The position numbers and the translations under genes were made by a program. A stretch of 64,000 nucleotides of DNA from Bacillota bacterium (GTDB lineage: Bacteria; Bacillota; SHA-98; Ch115; JABLXJ01): assembly GCA_013178125.1 (NCBI GenBank), contig JABLXJ010000010.1:1-64000 (forward strand). Reading direction: 5' to 3'. Positions 35,554-44,652 of this stretch are shown piece after piece (positions within the stretch are counted from its first letter, which is position 1; each line of letters starts with the position of its first letter). The notes beneath the pieces were generated by a model. It saw nothing but the letters and a program-made list of their open reading frames with translations, was not told the DNA's origin and searched no databases.

Positions 35554-35755
35554 GTCCAACCTGAACATCGCTAGCCCGAGTCTATAGTGGCAAGTTATCC
35601 TGTTTTGTGGTTTTGTTTCGAGGTATGCCATAACTTTTTGGTCATAAGACATCAGCACGCGGAAAGAGGAGTTTTTTTAGCGGAGTCGAATTCTTAGGAA
35701 GTCGAACCTTTAATACAAAAAGTATTCTATCAGGGAAAAGGAGCGGTAGAAGGGT

Positions 35756-36553
35756 ATGCTGATTGTCGGGGAACGCATAAACACGAGCAGGCCCAAGGTT
35801 GGACCTGCGGTTGAAGCGCGCGATGTGAGCTTTATTCAAGATATGGCGTCAAAGCAGGCTCAGGCGGGGGCCCACATGATCGACGTAAACGCAGGCACAC
35901 TCGTGAATGAGGAGCCCGAGGCTCTTGTCTGGCTGGTGAACACCGTGCAGGAGGCTGTCGATGTCCCGCTTTGCATCGATAGCCCGAATCCCGTTGCCAT
36001 CGAGGCTGCGCTCAAGGCATGCCGTAAGAAGGCGATGGTCAGCTCCGTGACCGCCGAAAAGGAACGTTACGAAAAAATAACGCCTCTCGTCAAGCAATAT
36101 GGCGCATCGATTGTAGCCTTGTGTATGGACGAAAGCGGCGTCCCCGACAGCGCCAAGGATAGGATCGCCATCGCTGAGCGCCTGGTCGCAGATCTTACTC
36201 GGGATGGGATCCCGCTGGACGATATCTACCTGGACGTCATGGTGCGCCCCGTGAGCGTCTCGGCAAGGGATGGGGTCGAGACCCTCGAGACCACGAGAGG
36301 GATCATGCAGGGGATCCCGGGGGTCCACACCATCTGCGGGCTCAGCAACGTGTCATTTGGGCTACCCCTCCGAAAGCTCTTGAATAGGGCCTTCCTTTGC
36401 ATTCTGATGGGTGCCGGGCTTGATGGCGCCATCCTTGATCCCCTCGACAAGGAGATCATGGCGGCGGTATATGCATCCGAGGCCCTGCTGGGTAGGGACG
36501 AGTTTTGCATGAATTATATCATGGCCAACAGGGATGGCAAACTTAGTGTATAG
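35756..36553 (+). CDS. acsE: Methyltetrahydrofolate:corrinoid methyltransferase (AcsE-like)
   Basis: A 265-residue pterin-binding TIM-barrel protein of the AcsE/MeTr type: starts LIVGERINTSRP, has AHMIDVNAG and CIDSPNP signature segments, and CGLSNVSFGLP near the C-terminus. AcsE moves the methyl group of methyl-tetrahydrofolate to the cobalt of the corrinoid iron-sulfur protein in the Wood-Ljungdahl pathway; other members serve demethylation systems. ATG 35756 is preceded by AAAAGGAG at about 14 nt, a somewhat long gap. The next plus-strand gene is the corrinoid activator. CODH/ACS subunits and the CFeSP genes acsC/D are absent from the window, so the acceptor protein is not fixed. Confidence 0.88.
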   Translation: MLIVGERINTSRPKVGPAVEARDVSFIQDMASKQAQAGAHMIDVNAGTLVNEEPEALVWLVNTVQEAVDVPLCIDSPNPVAIEAALKACRKKAMVSSVTAEKERYEKITPLVKQYGASIVALCMDESGVPDSAKDRIAIAERLVADLTRDGIPLDDIYLDVMVRPVSVSARDGVETLETTRGIMQGIPGVHTICGLSNVSFGLPLRKLLNRAFLCILMGAGLDGAILDPLDKEIMAAVYASEALLGRDEFCMNYIMANRDGKLSV

Positions 36554-36625
36554 TGTATAATGTGTACCGGTCAATTACCCCCGACCAAGGTCGGAGGCAT
36601 GCCAGCTAGTTTACAGAAGGAGGGT

Positions 36626-36655
36626 ATGGGCGCGTTTATCCTCCAAAACTCGTAA
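36626..36655 (+). CDS. Possible 9-residue leader peptide
   Basis: AGAAGGAGGG then ATG GGC GCG TTT ATC CTC CAA AAC TCG TAA. The strong ribosome-binding site has no other use, and the large gene that follows has none. It could be a leader peptide or the shifted start of the corrinoid activator gene. Confidence 0.3.
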   Translation: MGAFILQNS

Positions 36656-36693
36656 AATGAAAATGAATTGGGGGCATTCTGCGCCAGTTATTT

Positions 36694-38832
36694 GTGAAGG
36701 CTGAGAGGGATATAGCGATAGATCAGGTTGTCAGGATAAGCATAAGCGTAAGCGGGGAACCCGGCGGAGAAGGGCTCAAGGAGGAGGGTGGTCCGGGAGG
36801 CGAAAGCGAAGGTAGCTGGGGTAAAAGCGAGGCGCTGCGAGACAGGCGGCAGATGAGCGTTCGAGGCCGGGGCGGGAAGCAAATATCTGTCGAGGAAGGG
36901 ACGACCCTGCTTGACGCCATAGTCCAGTCGGGCATGCGGATCAGGGCGTCGTGCGGCGGCAAGGGGACCTGCGGCAAGTGCCGCGTCTACGCCTCGGGCG
37001 AGCTCAGCCCCGTCACCTCCCGCGAAGAGGCTTTTCTATCCCCCGGTGAGCTTGCAGCCGGCCTCCGGCTTGCGTGCCAGGCAAGGGCCCTCGGCGACGT
37101 GGATATCAGGATCCCCTCTGAGACTCAGATCACCAGGGCCCAGATTTTGACTGCGGGCGTGGTGGGGGATGGGCGTGAGGAGCAAGGGCAAGGGCATGGT
37201 CATGCGCTTCAGGTGGACCCGCTCGTGCGCAAGGTCTACCTCGAGCTCGACCTGCCTTCGCTCGATGATACTGATGCTGATTTCGAGCGCCTCGAGCGCA
37301 AGGTTGCGGCGACGCCACGGCTCCGGGTCCCGCGGGTCTCCGCTGGCCTGGATGTGATACGCCGTATGCCGTTCATAATCCAGGAGGCTGACTATAAGGT
37401 TACAGCGGTCTTGAATTCCCTCGAGGCGGAAGCGCCGGCAACGGCAACGGTAATGGCAACGATACTGGCCCTAGAGCCAGGCGACACCACAGACAGGTGC
37501 TATGGCGTGGCGTTTGATATCGGGACGACAACGGTTGCAGGGTTCCTGATGGACCTGGTCACCGGCCGGGAGGTCGGCGTGGCCTCCCGCATGAACGCGC
37601 AGGCGGCATATGGCGATGATGTAATCTCCAGGATCGGGTTCGCTAGGGATAACCCTGATGGCACCGACAGGCTGCAGGAGAAGATCATCGGGGTTCTCAA
37701 TTCAATTATCGATGATTTGACCCGGGATTCTGGTATCGAGAAGGACAATATATACCTAATGACGGTTGTTGGGAATACCTGCATGCACCACCTCTTTCTC
37801 GGGGTGAACCCGGGCCAGCTCGGCGTCTCGCCTTACGTCCCGGTTATCAAGAGCCTGCTTGCCGTCCCTGCCCGCGACCTCGGCATCAGCATCAACCCTA
37901 CGGCGCCCGTGGTTGTGTTGCCGAATATAGGGGGATTTGTCGGGGCTGATACTGTTGGGGTTATCCTCGCGACATCGCTCTACCGCGGCGACGAGCTCAG
38001 GCTTGCGATCGACCTGGGGACAAACGGCGAGATGGCGCTGGGGTCCAGGGAGCGGATTGTAGCCTGCTCGACCGCCGCCGGCCCGGCATTTGAGGGAAGC
38101 CGCATAAGCCAGGGAATGCCCGCCATGACAGGGGCCATTGAGTGGGTGGAGATCAACGATGATGTCGAGGTCCGTGTCGTGGGTGGCCCGGGGACCCCTG
38201 CCCGCGGCATCTGCGGGTCAGGCCTCCTGGACGCGGTCGCGGGGCTTCTCAGGCTGGGCATTATCGAGGAGACCGGGAGGATGTTGAGGCCTCTTGAATG
38301 CGAGGAGCTCACGGGGCGGCGCCTGCCGCCTGCGATAGCGAGGCGGGTCAGGGAAGGCCGGCGCGGGCTTGAGTTTGTCCTTATAGAGGATTTTGCAGAT
38401 GATCTTGCGGATGATCACAAGGCTGGCGGGGCTGGCGGGTCTGTTGTCCTGACCCAGCGAGATATCCGCGAGTTCCAGCTGGCCAAGGGGGCGATATTTG
38501 CCGGGACGCAGATTCTAAAGGGAATAATGGGCGTGGAGGACAAGGATATATCAGAGGTGCTTCTGGCGGGGGCATTTGGAAACTACCTGAGAAAGGAAAG
38601 CGCCCGGGCGGTGGGGTTGATTCCCCAAATCCCCCTGGAGCGGGTGAGGGGGGTAGGGAACGCGGCCGGCACGGGCGCGAAGATGGCGCTCCTCTCGAAG
38701 GCGCAGATCATGGCCGCTGAGGCGCTTGCCGGCCGCGTGGAATACATCGAGCTGGGGAGTCACCCGCGGTTCCAGGAGGAATTCGCTAGAGCGATGTTTT
38801 TTCCGCGACCTGACGACCATGCCGGCGCGTGA
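36694..38832 (+). CDS. acsV: Corrinoid-protein reductive activator (AcsV/RACE type)
   Basis: A 712-residue activator. The N-terminal [2Fe-2S] ferredoxin (about residues 60-140) has ASCGGKGTCGKCRVY and a later Cys; a linker domain follows, and the C-terminal part is the ASKHA ATPase fold (DUF4445; DIGTTTVAGFLMDL phosphate-binding loop near residue 272, LAIDLGTNGEMALG later). It uses ATP to lift an electron onto inactive Co(II) of a corrinoid protein. It directly follows the acsE-like gene, a common pair. The GTG 36694 lacks a close ribosome-binding site; residues 20-55 are Gly/Glu-rich and may not be native. Its 3' end overlaps the convergent ribU gene by 47 bp. Confidence 0.88.
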   Translation: MKAERDIAIDQVVRISISVSGEPGGEGLKEEGGPGGESEGSWGKSEALRDRRQMSVRGRGGKQISVEEGTTLLDAIVQSGMRIRASCGGKGTCGKCRVYASGELSPVTSREEAFLSPGELAAGLRLACQARALGDVDIRIPSETQITRAQILTAGVVGDGREEQGQGHGHALQVDPLVRKVYLELDLPSLDDTDADFERLERKVAATPRLRVPRVSAGLDVIRRMPFIIQEADYKVTAVLNSLEAEAPATATVMATILALEPGDTTDRCYGVAFDIGTTTVAGFLMDLVTGREVGVASRMNAQAAYGDDVISRIGFARDNPDGTDRLQEKIIGVLNSIIDDLTRDSGIEKDNIYLMTVVGNTCMHHLFLGVNPGQLGVSPYVPVIKSLLAVPARDLGISINPTAPVVVLPNIGGFVGADTVGVILATSLYRGDELRLAIDLGTNGEMALGSRERIVACSTAAGPAFEGSRISQGMPAMTGAIEWVEINDDVEVRVVGGPGTPARGICGSGLLDAVAGLLRLGIIEETGRMLRPLECEELTGRRLPPAIARRVREGRRGLEFVLIEDFADDLADDHKAGGAGGSVVLTQRDIREFQLAKGAIFAGTQILKGIMGVEDKDISEVLLAGAFGNYLRKESARAVGLIPQIPLERVRGVGNAAGTGAKMALLSKAQIMAAEALAGRVEYIELGSHPRFQEEFARAMFFPRPDDHAGA

Positions 38833-39376
38833 GGGCTGCCCCCCTCACGAAGCCAACCACGCGCTTATAGAGAAGGAAGGTTATAGTTGAGTTTATACCC
38901 GCCTTGACGAGGTTGAACGCGATGATCCACCAGATTACGCTCATTACCTTCGCCGTGGACCATCCATACATCCCGTAGAATATCGGCGTCAGGATGAGGT
39001 TTGCCGGTATCATCACGAGTGTCATCGCCAGCGTGCCGGCGGCGAGGGCCAGGACCGCACCTGATTTTGTATGGTGCTTTCCATAGATTACGCTTGCCGT
39101 GCCAACCAGGGCGCCTGTGGCCAGGAAGTGCATCAGGGCGCCGAATGGCCCACCGAGGCCTGTAAGCAGGGCCATAAGTATAGCCACTATGCAGGTGACG
39201 GCCAGCCCGGCTGCCGGCCCTAGAGCGAAGCCAATGACAAGTATGGGGACGTCGGCAGGCTCGTAGATCAGATCTGCGACCGCCGGGAAAATGGGAAACC
39301 GGATAAGAAGCGCGAGCGCGATGGAAATAGCTGCGAAGATGCCCAGCATTGCGATTTTCTTTGTCCTGTTCATCAT
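38786..39376 (-). CDS. ribU: ECF transporter S component for riboflavin
   Basis: A 196-residue integral membrane protein with six helices. The first loop, RFPIFPAVADLIYEPADVPILVIGFALGPAAG, is the RibU signature. RibU joins the shared ECF module (EcfT and two ATPases, not encoded here) to import riboflavin or FMN. ATG 39376 follows GGAGGG at about 9 nt; the earlier frame start at 39448 runs through the ribosome-binding site. An FMN riboswitch and terminator lie upstream, which confirms the substrate class. The last 47 bp overlap the 3' end of the convergent corrinoid activator gene. Confidence 0.93.
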   Translation of the reverse strand: MMNRTKKIAMLGIFAAISIALALLIRFPIFPAVADLIYEPADVPILVIGFALGPAAGLAVTCIVAILMALLTGLGGPFGALMHFLATGALVGTASVIYGKHHTKSGAVLALAAGTLAMTLVMIPANLILTPIFYGMYGWSTAKVMSVIWWIIAFNLVKAGINSTITFLLYKRVVGFVRGAALTRRHGRQVAEKTSL

Positions 39377-39528
39377 CAATCTATGCCCTCCTGTCATCTT
39401 CGATCGTCTTTTTTGATCATCCTTGATCCCTGACCATCTTTGATTCATTTCATTCCGATCTGGTTTGATTCCCCGAAGACCGTGTTGCGGCGGCCTCCCG
39501 GTCCAAACTTCGGTCTAAACCCCGGTCT

Positions 39529-39567
39529 AAAAAGAAAGCCCTGGGGTTTAAGGTTTAACCTCAGGGC
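39529..39567 (-). terminator. Riboswitch-controlled terminator of ribU
   Basis: On the minus strand GCCCTGAGGTT...AACCCCAGGGC followed by TTTCTTTTT. It lies between the FMN riboswitch and ribU and is the expected off-state hairpin. Confidence 0.8.
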
Positions 39568-39597
39568 AAATCAAGCAAGATCAAATCACAATAATCT

Positions 39598-39736
39598 CGC
39601 CTTCTTCCGTCCGGACTCTACCGTCGGTCCTGGCATCTCACCAGGTCGACCGCTCGAGGCCAACCGCTCGAGCGGCTCGTGGACTCTGCCTCTCCGCATT
39701 ACCACCGGTCGGGAATTTCACCCTGCCCTGAAGGTC
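39598..39736 (-). promoter_or_regulatory. FMN riboswitch (RFN element)
   Basis: The minus strand carries the conserved RFN blocks in order: AGGGCAGGGTGAAATTCCCG, ACCGGTGGTAATGCGG, AGTCCACGAGCC, a variable stem with CTCGAGCGG, GACCTGGTGAGATGCCAGG and CCGACGGTAGAGTCCGGACG, closed by CCTTC (39734-39730) and GAAGG (39604-39600). High FMN should cause termination before ribU. Confidence 0.95.
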
Positions 39737-39982
39737 GGGTATATAACTATATTTAGTTTTATTCTATATCGAGCCCACCAGTATTTCAAGGGGTTGGCAC
39801 AGAAATTTTATCAGTAGGCAGGAGGAGTTTCAATGTTGATGTTGAATATTATCTATGCGTGAACAAATGATCAGAACAAAAATAAAGTCTATAACATGCG
39901 TTCAAACCAGTGTCAGCGTCAGGGTGCCTTCGGACCTCCCAGGTTTAGTGTCCTCGAGTTTAAAAAGGGGTTGTGGTTTTTA

Positions 39983-40987
39983 GTGCAGTCGATAAATGAA
40001 GAAAGAAGAGAATTAGAGCTGGTTGTTCGCGCTGCGAGATTATATTATGAAGATCGCCTCACACAGATGCAGGTCGCGAAGCAACTTCATTTGTCCCGGC
40101 CCAAGGTGAGCAGGCTCCTTAAACGGGCGCGCGACGACGGTTTTATACAGATTAGGATATCGGATCCGTTTGAGGATCAGAGCGAGCTTGAAAGGGCCCT
40201 CAAGGATCGCTTCGGTTTGCTCGAGGCTTTGGTGATCCCAAGCGGGGCCGATTCTCCCGATGAGATCAGCAGGGATATCGGCAGGGCCTCCACGGAGTTT
40301 GTCATGAAATTCATTCGGGATAAAGATACCATTGGGGTAGGCTGGGGAACGACGATATATAATTTCCTTCAATCTCTTCAAAATGTCAGCCCGCCTGAGA
40401 GGAATGCGACGTTCGTTCCCTTGATAGGCGGGCTCGGAGAGGCTGAGGATTACTTTCAGGTCAATGACTTTGCTCGCCGGCTTCATGCTAAGCTGGGCGG
40501 TATATGGCATTCGCTTCATGCCCCCGCTCTGGTCGGATCCAGTGAAATCAAAGGCGCGTTGTTATCCGATGCGAATATTAAGGCTGCGACCTCACTATGG
40601 GAACGGCTCAATGTCGCCCTCGTGGGTATAGGAGCTTTTGGATATCAGGAGAACGTTCATCCTCCCATGCTGCATACCCGCTATTTCAGCAGGGAGGATA
40701 TAGAGGCGATAAAAGATGAACGGGCTGTAGGTGATATCTGCTCGAGATTTTTTGATATTAATGGAAGGCCTTGCAAATTGAACATAAACGACCGGATAAT
40801 AGGGATCGAACTGGAACAATTGCGTCGGGCGGACGTATCTATCGCAATGGCTGGAGGCTTGCATAAGGTTAACGCGATCCTTGGAGCGCTTAGAGGGGGA
40901 TTCGTTAACATGCTCATAACCGATAAGGCTACAGCCTTGAGGTTGCTTCAATTTGCAGCTGCCAGAGACGATTACCCTGCAGAGTGA
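39983..40987 (+). CDS. SorC/DeoR-family sugar-binding regulator
   Basis: A 334-residue regulator. The N-terminal HTH (about residues 12-50: ARLYYEDRLTQMQVAKQLHLSRPKVSRLLKRARDDGF) is of the SorC type, followed by the NagB/RpiA-like effector domain (IGVGWGTTIYNFL; PLIGGLG; VGIGAFG). Such proteins respond to phosphorylated sugars. GTG 39983 is chosen as start; the frame opens at 39896 but the extra residues are unlike the family. A GGGG stretch lies 12 nt upstream, so the start is not certain. It precedes the plus-strand ABC importer and class II aldolase operon and very probably controls it. Confidence 0.9.
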   Translation: MQSINEERRELELVVRAARLYYEDRLTQMQVAKQLHLSRPKVSRLLKRARDDGFIQIRISDPFEDQSELERALKDRFGLLEALVIPSGADSPDEISRDIGRASTEFVMKFIRDKDTIGVGWGTTIYNFLQSLQNVSPPERNATFVPLIGGLGEAEDYFQVNDFARRLHAKLGGIWHSLHAPALVGSSEIKGALLSDANIKAATSLWERLNVALVGIGAFGYQENVHPPMLHTRYFSREDIEAIKDERAVGDICSRFFDINGRPCKLNINDRIIGIELEQLRRADVSIAMAGGLHKVNAILGALRGGFVNMLITDKATALRLLQFAAARDDYPAE

Positions 40988-41160
40988 GGCCGGAGATGAT
41001 CGAAGATGATTTATTGGAACAACATGTCGTATCTGGTAGTCGGGGAAGGAGGGGTTATTAAGTTTGAAAGGAATGTTGTGCTAAGAAAGAATATTTTGGT
41101 AAAAGTGTTAAATGCAGAAAAGCGGAAAATAAAATGATAGAAAAATGAGGAGGGTTTTCG

Positions 41161-42441
41161 ATGAGACACTTCGGAAGGATTGCAGTTCATATCATAATAG
41201 TCGGCGTGATCATAGGAACCCTTTTGTGCGCAGGTTTGGTAAGTGCTGCCAGTCCAACCGCCATTAAGTTCTGGGGAGGCTGGACTGGCCCGGATCGTTT
41301 CGGCATGGAGAAGATCGTGACTAATTTTATTAAAGAAAATCCTGATATCCGCGTGCAATTCTTCACCGCTCCCTGGACGGAGGTTTTTACCAAGTTCGGT
41401 ACCACCTTTGGGACGAGCGCCGGTCCGGATCTGCTGGCGATGCATGTAGCGGACATATCTCAATTCGCCTCGCGGGGAATGCTGTTGCCTGTTGAGGATA
41501 TCGCCGCTCAAAACAAGATACAGGCGAGCGACTTCCCGCCTTCCGTTTGGCAGGGTCAATTCTATAAGGGCAGGCAGTATGGTATCCCATTAGATTATCA
41601 CCCGATGGCGATTTACAAGAATGTTGACTTGTTTAAAAAGGCCGGCCTGGATCCTAATATAACATTCGATAGTAAAGAAGAATTCATTAACGCCTTGAAG
41701 AAACTTACTGTAAAGGATAGTTCAGGCAAGATTGTTCAATATGGTATCGCGATCGGGTCAAACCACCCACATACTATGAGATACTGGTACAGCCTGCTCT
41801 TCCAGGCGGGCGGGTCGTTCTTGAATGAGAGCGGCACCAAGGCCGCCTTTAATAGCGAGGCAGGCGTAAAGGCGCTGCAGTTTTTACATGATTTAATCTA
41901 CACCTATAAGGTTGCTCCTACCCACGAGAGCGATATCGATAAGGATTTCCTGACAGGGCGGGTTGCAACGCTGATCGAAGGCCCATGGTGGGTGCCGGGT
42001 ATCAAGGAGCAGAAGGGTCTTCAGGCGACAGTCGCTCCATTCCCGAAGATATTTGAGAAGCCGGCGGTGTGGGCCGGTTCCCATACTTTGACGCTTCCTA
42101 AACAGGCGAATAAAAAGAAGCTAGACGCGGCGATCAAGCTTTTGAACTACATTATCGCTCACAGCGTGGATTGGGGAGCCGCAGGCCAGATTCCGGCGTC
42201 GAAATCGGTTATAGCGAGCGAGGCATATAAGAACCTGGTTGACTACAAGTATTATAAGACTTTCATCGACCAGGCTGATACGATCCGCTATGAACCCCTG
42301 ATGGTGCAAAATGCAAGTTTCGGCTCGGATAATCAGATGTCGCCGGTCCTCAACGCTATCTTTGCTGTTATTCTCAACGAGAAGACCCCCAAAGAGGCGC
42401 TTGATGAGGCAGCGGAGGAGGTCAACGCAATCCTCGAGTAG
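41161..42441 (+). CDS. ABC transporter sugar-binding protein
   Basis: A 426-residue family 1 solute-binding protein with a signal peptide (hydrophobic 8-28, cleavage near VSAAS) and no lipobox. The mature part starts SPTAIKFWGGWTGPDRFGMEKIV and has the typical hinge and ligand-facing segments (GPDLLAMHVADISQFASRG, GPWWVPGIKEQKG). ATG 41161 follows GAGGAGGG at about 6 nt. It is the first gene of the plus-strand importer (binding protein, permease, permease, aldolase) under the SorC-type regulator. The aldolase downstream suggests that the cargo sugar enters through a phosphorylated ketose or tagatose/fructose-type intermediate. Confidence 0.92.
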   Translation: MRHFGRIAVHIIIVGVIIGTLLCAGLVSAASPTAIKFWGGWTGPDRFGMEKIVTNFIKENPDIRVQFFTAPWTEVFTKFGTTFGTSAGPDLLAMHVADISQFASRGMLLPVEDIAAQNKIQASDFPPSVWQGQFYKGRQYGIPLDYHPMAIYKNVDLFKKAGLDPNITFDSKEEFINALKKLTVKDSSGKIVQYGIAIGSNHPHTMRYWYSLLFQAGGSFLNESGTKAAFNSEAGVKALQFLHDLIYTYKVAPTHESDIDKDFLTGRVATLIEGPWWVPGIKEQKGLQATVAPFPKIFEKPAVWAGSHTLTLPKQANKKKLDAAIKLLNYIIAHSVDWGAAGQIPASKSVIASEAYKNLVDYKYYKTFIDQADTIRYEPLMVQNASFGSDNQMSPVLNAIFAVILNEKTPKEALDEAAEEVNAILE

Positions 42442-42545
42442 CGGGGATATTCTTCCTTGCTTGGCTGTAGTTAATGCTTGCAGCTAGAGTGAGGCCTAGA
42501 GAAGACTATAACAGAATGCCTGGATGCTGGATGCCAGGGAGGCGG

Positions 42546-42573
42546 GGGTGGCAGGCGATGATGCCTGCCACCC
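42546..42573 (+). terminator. Intercistronic stem-loop after the binding-protein gene
   Basis: GGGTGGCAGGC-GATGAT-GCCTGCCACCC, an 11-bp perfect stem followed by TATTC. It lies between the binding-protein and permease genes, where such stems stabilise the upstream message and reduce read-through. The U-tract is weak, so partial termination is likely. Confidence 0.6.
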
Positions 42574-42677
42574 TATTCAAGCGCCCCTCGCTCCGGGTAG
42601 ATGCGAACGTCGCTGGATGCCTGGGGTGTAGCTGACAGGTTAGACGCAGTGCATATCGGCAGAGAGGGGTAGAGTGG

Positions 42678-43577
42678 ATGAGACCATTCAATCGCGAACA
42701 GGCTTTTAGGCGAGTTCTCTTACGAGCTCTGGATTCCTCATTATTATTTCTGGCCCCATATTTTGTTATATTCCTTCTCTTCAAGCTCGGCCCGATTATA
42801 GCGAATTTCTTGGTGAGCGCATACAGGCTTGATATTGTCGGGGGAGGGGAATTCATTGGGCTTAAAAACTATCATCACCTGTTGACGGATCGGCTTTTTT
42901 GGGTGGCCCTCCGAAATACCCTTTATTACCTGGTGCTGGTTGGACCGGTAGTGATCATTGGTGGCTTCCTTCTCGCTTTACTGCTCAACCAACCGCTACG
43001 TGGTCGTGCATTCGCACGAGCGGCGGTTTTTATGCCTTATGTAATAATGGTCACTGTTGTCGGCGCCTTATGGCGCTGGATCCTCGAGAGCAGGTTCGGA
43101 ATTTTAAACTATTACCTGGGGCTTCTGGGTATAGGGCCGGTCTATTGGCTCACGAGCTCATCCACCGCCATGATAGGGATAGTCATTGCCACAGTATGGT
43201 GGACTATAGGGTATAATACTGTGATTTACCTGGCTGGCCTCCAAGATGTCCCCAGGGAGCTCATTGAGGCTGCGGAGATAGATGGTGCCGGTCCTTTGCG
43301 GTGCCTTACACAGGTGATAGTGCCGTTTTTGAGACCTACTACATTCTTTGTAGTCTTGACTACAGTGATTTATTCCCTGCAAGTTTTCGGACAGGTATAT
43401 ACGATGACTGGGGGAGGTCCCCGATATAGCACGCTAACTCTTGTGCAACACCTTTATGTTACAGGTTTTAGACTATTTAATTTAGGGTACTCGGCAACCA
43501 TTAGCGTGGTTTTATTCATTGTGATACTTGTCATGTCCGCTGGCGTCTTCGGTTTTCTTAGACAGAATGTAGAGTGA
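42678..43577 (+). CDS. Sugar ABC transporter permease, MalF/UgpA type
   Basis: A 299-residue CUT1 permease with about six membrane helices. The EAA motif is LIEAAEIDGAGPLRCLTQVIVPFL, and the C-terminal VYTMTGGGPRYSTLTLVQHLY segment is typical of MalF/UgpA proteins. ATG 42678 lies 6 nt after GAGGGG. It works with the MalG-type gene 100 nt downstream. The gene lies 236 nt after the binding-protein gene, with a strong stem-loop between. Confidence 0.92.
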   Translation: MRPFNREQAFRRVLLRALDSSLLFLAPYFVIFLLFKLGPIIANFLVSAYRLDIVGGGEFIGLKNYHHLLTDRLFWVALRNTLYYLVLVGPVVIIGGFLLALLLNQPLRGRAFARAAVFMPYVIMVTVVGALWRWILESRFGILNYYLGLLGIGPVYWLTSSSTAMIGIVIATVWWTIGYNTVIYLAGLQDVPRELIEAAEIDGAGPLRCLTQVIVPFLRPTTFFVVLTTVIYSLQVFGQVYTMTGGGPRYSTLTLVQHLYVTGFRLFNLGYSATISVVLFIVILVMSAGVFGFLRQNVE

Positions 43578-43682
43578 TGACAATAGCTCTATAGACATAT
43601 TATTCCTAGAATCGGATGAGACCCACGGAGATATACTCGGGGTTTAGCTAAAAGGCTTACTCATGGTAATAGGGGAGTGGTC

Positions 43683-44543
43683 ATGGGTATGGGTCGTACA
43701 GGTCTTGCGGTCAAGGAGTTTCGTACATTGCTCTTATATATTCTGTTGGGCGCTGTCACCGTCCTGGCCTTAGCCCCGACCGCTTGGATGTTTTCCACGT
43801 CGCTTAAGGCACGGGGTGCAGTTTTTGAACAGACTATACGTTGGATACCTAACCCGATAACCCTGGAGAATTATTCTCGGGCTTTCAGTTCACTGCCCTT
43901 GCTTACCTGGTTAAATAATAGCGCGCTTATTGCCGCATTTACACTCATACTTACGCTTCTATGCGACATATTGATTGCCTTTGCCTTTGCGAGGCTTGAA
44001 TTCAGGGGTAAGAATCTACTCTTTATGCTAGTGCTTACGACTATAATGGTACCGAGCCAGGCCACGGCAGTGCCTATGTTCAAACTCATAAACTGGATGG
44101 GACTTATCGATACAAAGACTGGTATAGTAGTACCCCAGGCCGCGGAGGCCATAGGGGTTTTCTTGCTCACGCAATTCTTTAAGGGCATCCCGAAGGAACT
44201 GGGTGAAGCCGCAAGAATAGACGGATGTAGCAATTGGCAGATTCTCTGGAAGATAATTGTACCGCTATCCGGTCCTGCTATTACTGTGTTAACCATCTTG
44301 ACCCTTGCGAATTCATGGAACAACTTCCTTTGGCCACTCATAGTGGCACAGAGCGAGGCATCGATAACCCTTCCTGTTGGGCTTGCAAGCCTCATGTCGG
44401 GCTTTAGCGAGGCTGCGGAGGCCAGGGAATATGGTTTGCTCATGGCTACATCGATGGTGGCGTGTCTACCGACGATAGTGGCTTTTCTGGTGTTACAGCA
44501 GAGATTTATAGAGGGCATCACTATGACAGGCCTTAAGGGGTAA
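43683..44543 (+). CDS. Sugar ABC transporter permease, MalG/UgpE type
   Basis: A 286-residue permease. The EAA loop is LGEAARIDGCSNWQILWKIIVPLSGP, and the C-terminus ends with ITMTGLKG as in UgpE proteins. ATG 43683 follows AGGGGAG at 5 nt; GTG 43677 in the same frame overlaps that site and is less likely. It completes the importer with the preceding permease. No ATPase gene follows; the next gene is an aldolase. Confidence 0.92.
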   Translation: MGMGRTGLAVKEFRTLLLYILLGAVTVLALAPTAWMFSTSLKARGAVFEQTIRWIPNPITLENYSRAFSSLPLLTWLNNSALIAAFTLILTLLCDILIAFAFARLEFRGKNLLFMLVLTTIMVPSQATAVPMFKLINWMGLIDTKTGIVVPQAAEAIGVFLLTQFFKGIPKELGEAARIDGCSNWQILWKIIVPLSGPAITVLTILTLANSWNNFLWPLIVAQSEASITLPVGLASLMSGFSEAAEAREYGLLMATSMVACLPTIVAFLVLQQRFIEGITMTGLKG

Positions 44544-44652
44544 TTTGACTGGGGATTTGATTTGACTGGGAATCCGATATGAAGAGATAGGCAGAGGAAG
44601 CGGATGCGGTAGATTACGTTACTTTGATCAAATACCTGGGAGGCAATAAGGA

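Noticed and set aside
35439-35755. Cobalamin riboswitch before the B12-dependent reductase
   Set aside because: No B12-box is present; the control sites visible are NrdR boxes.
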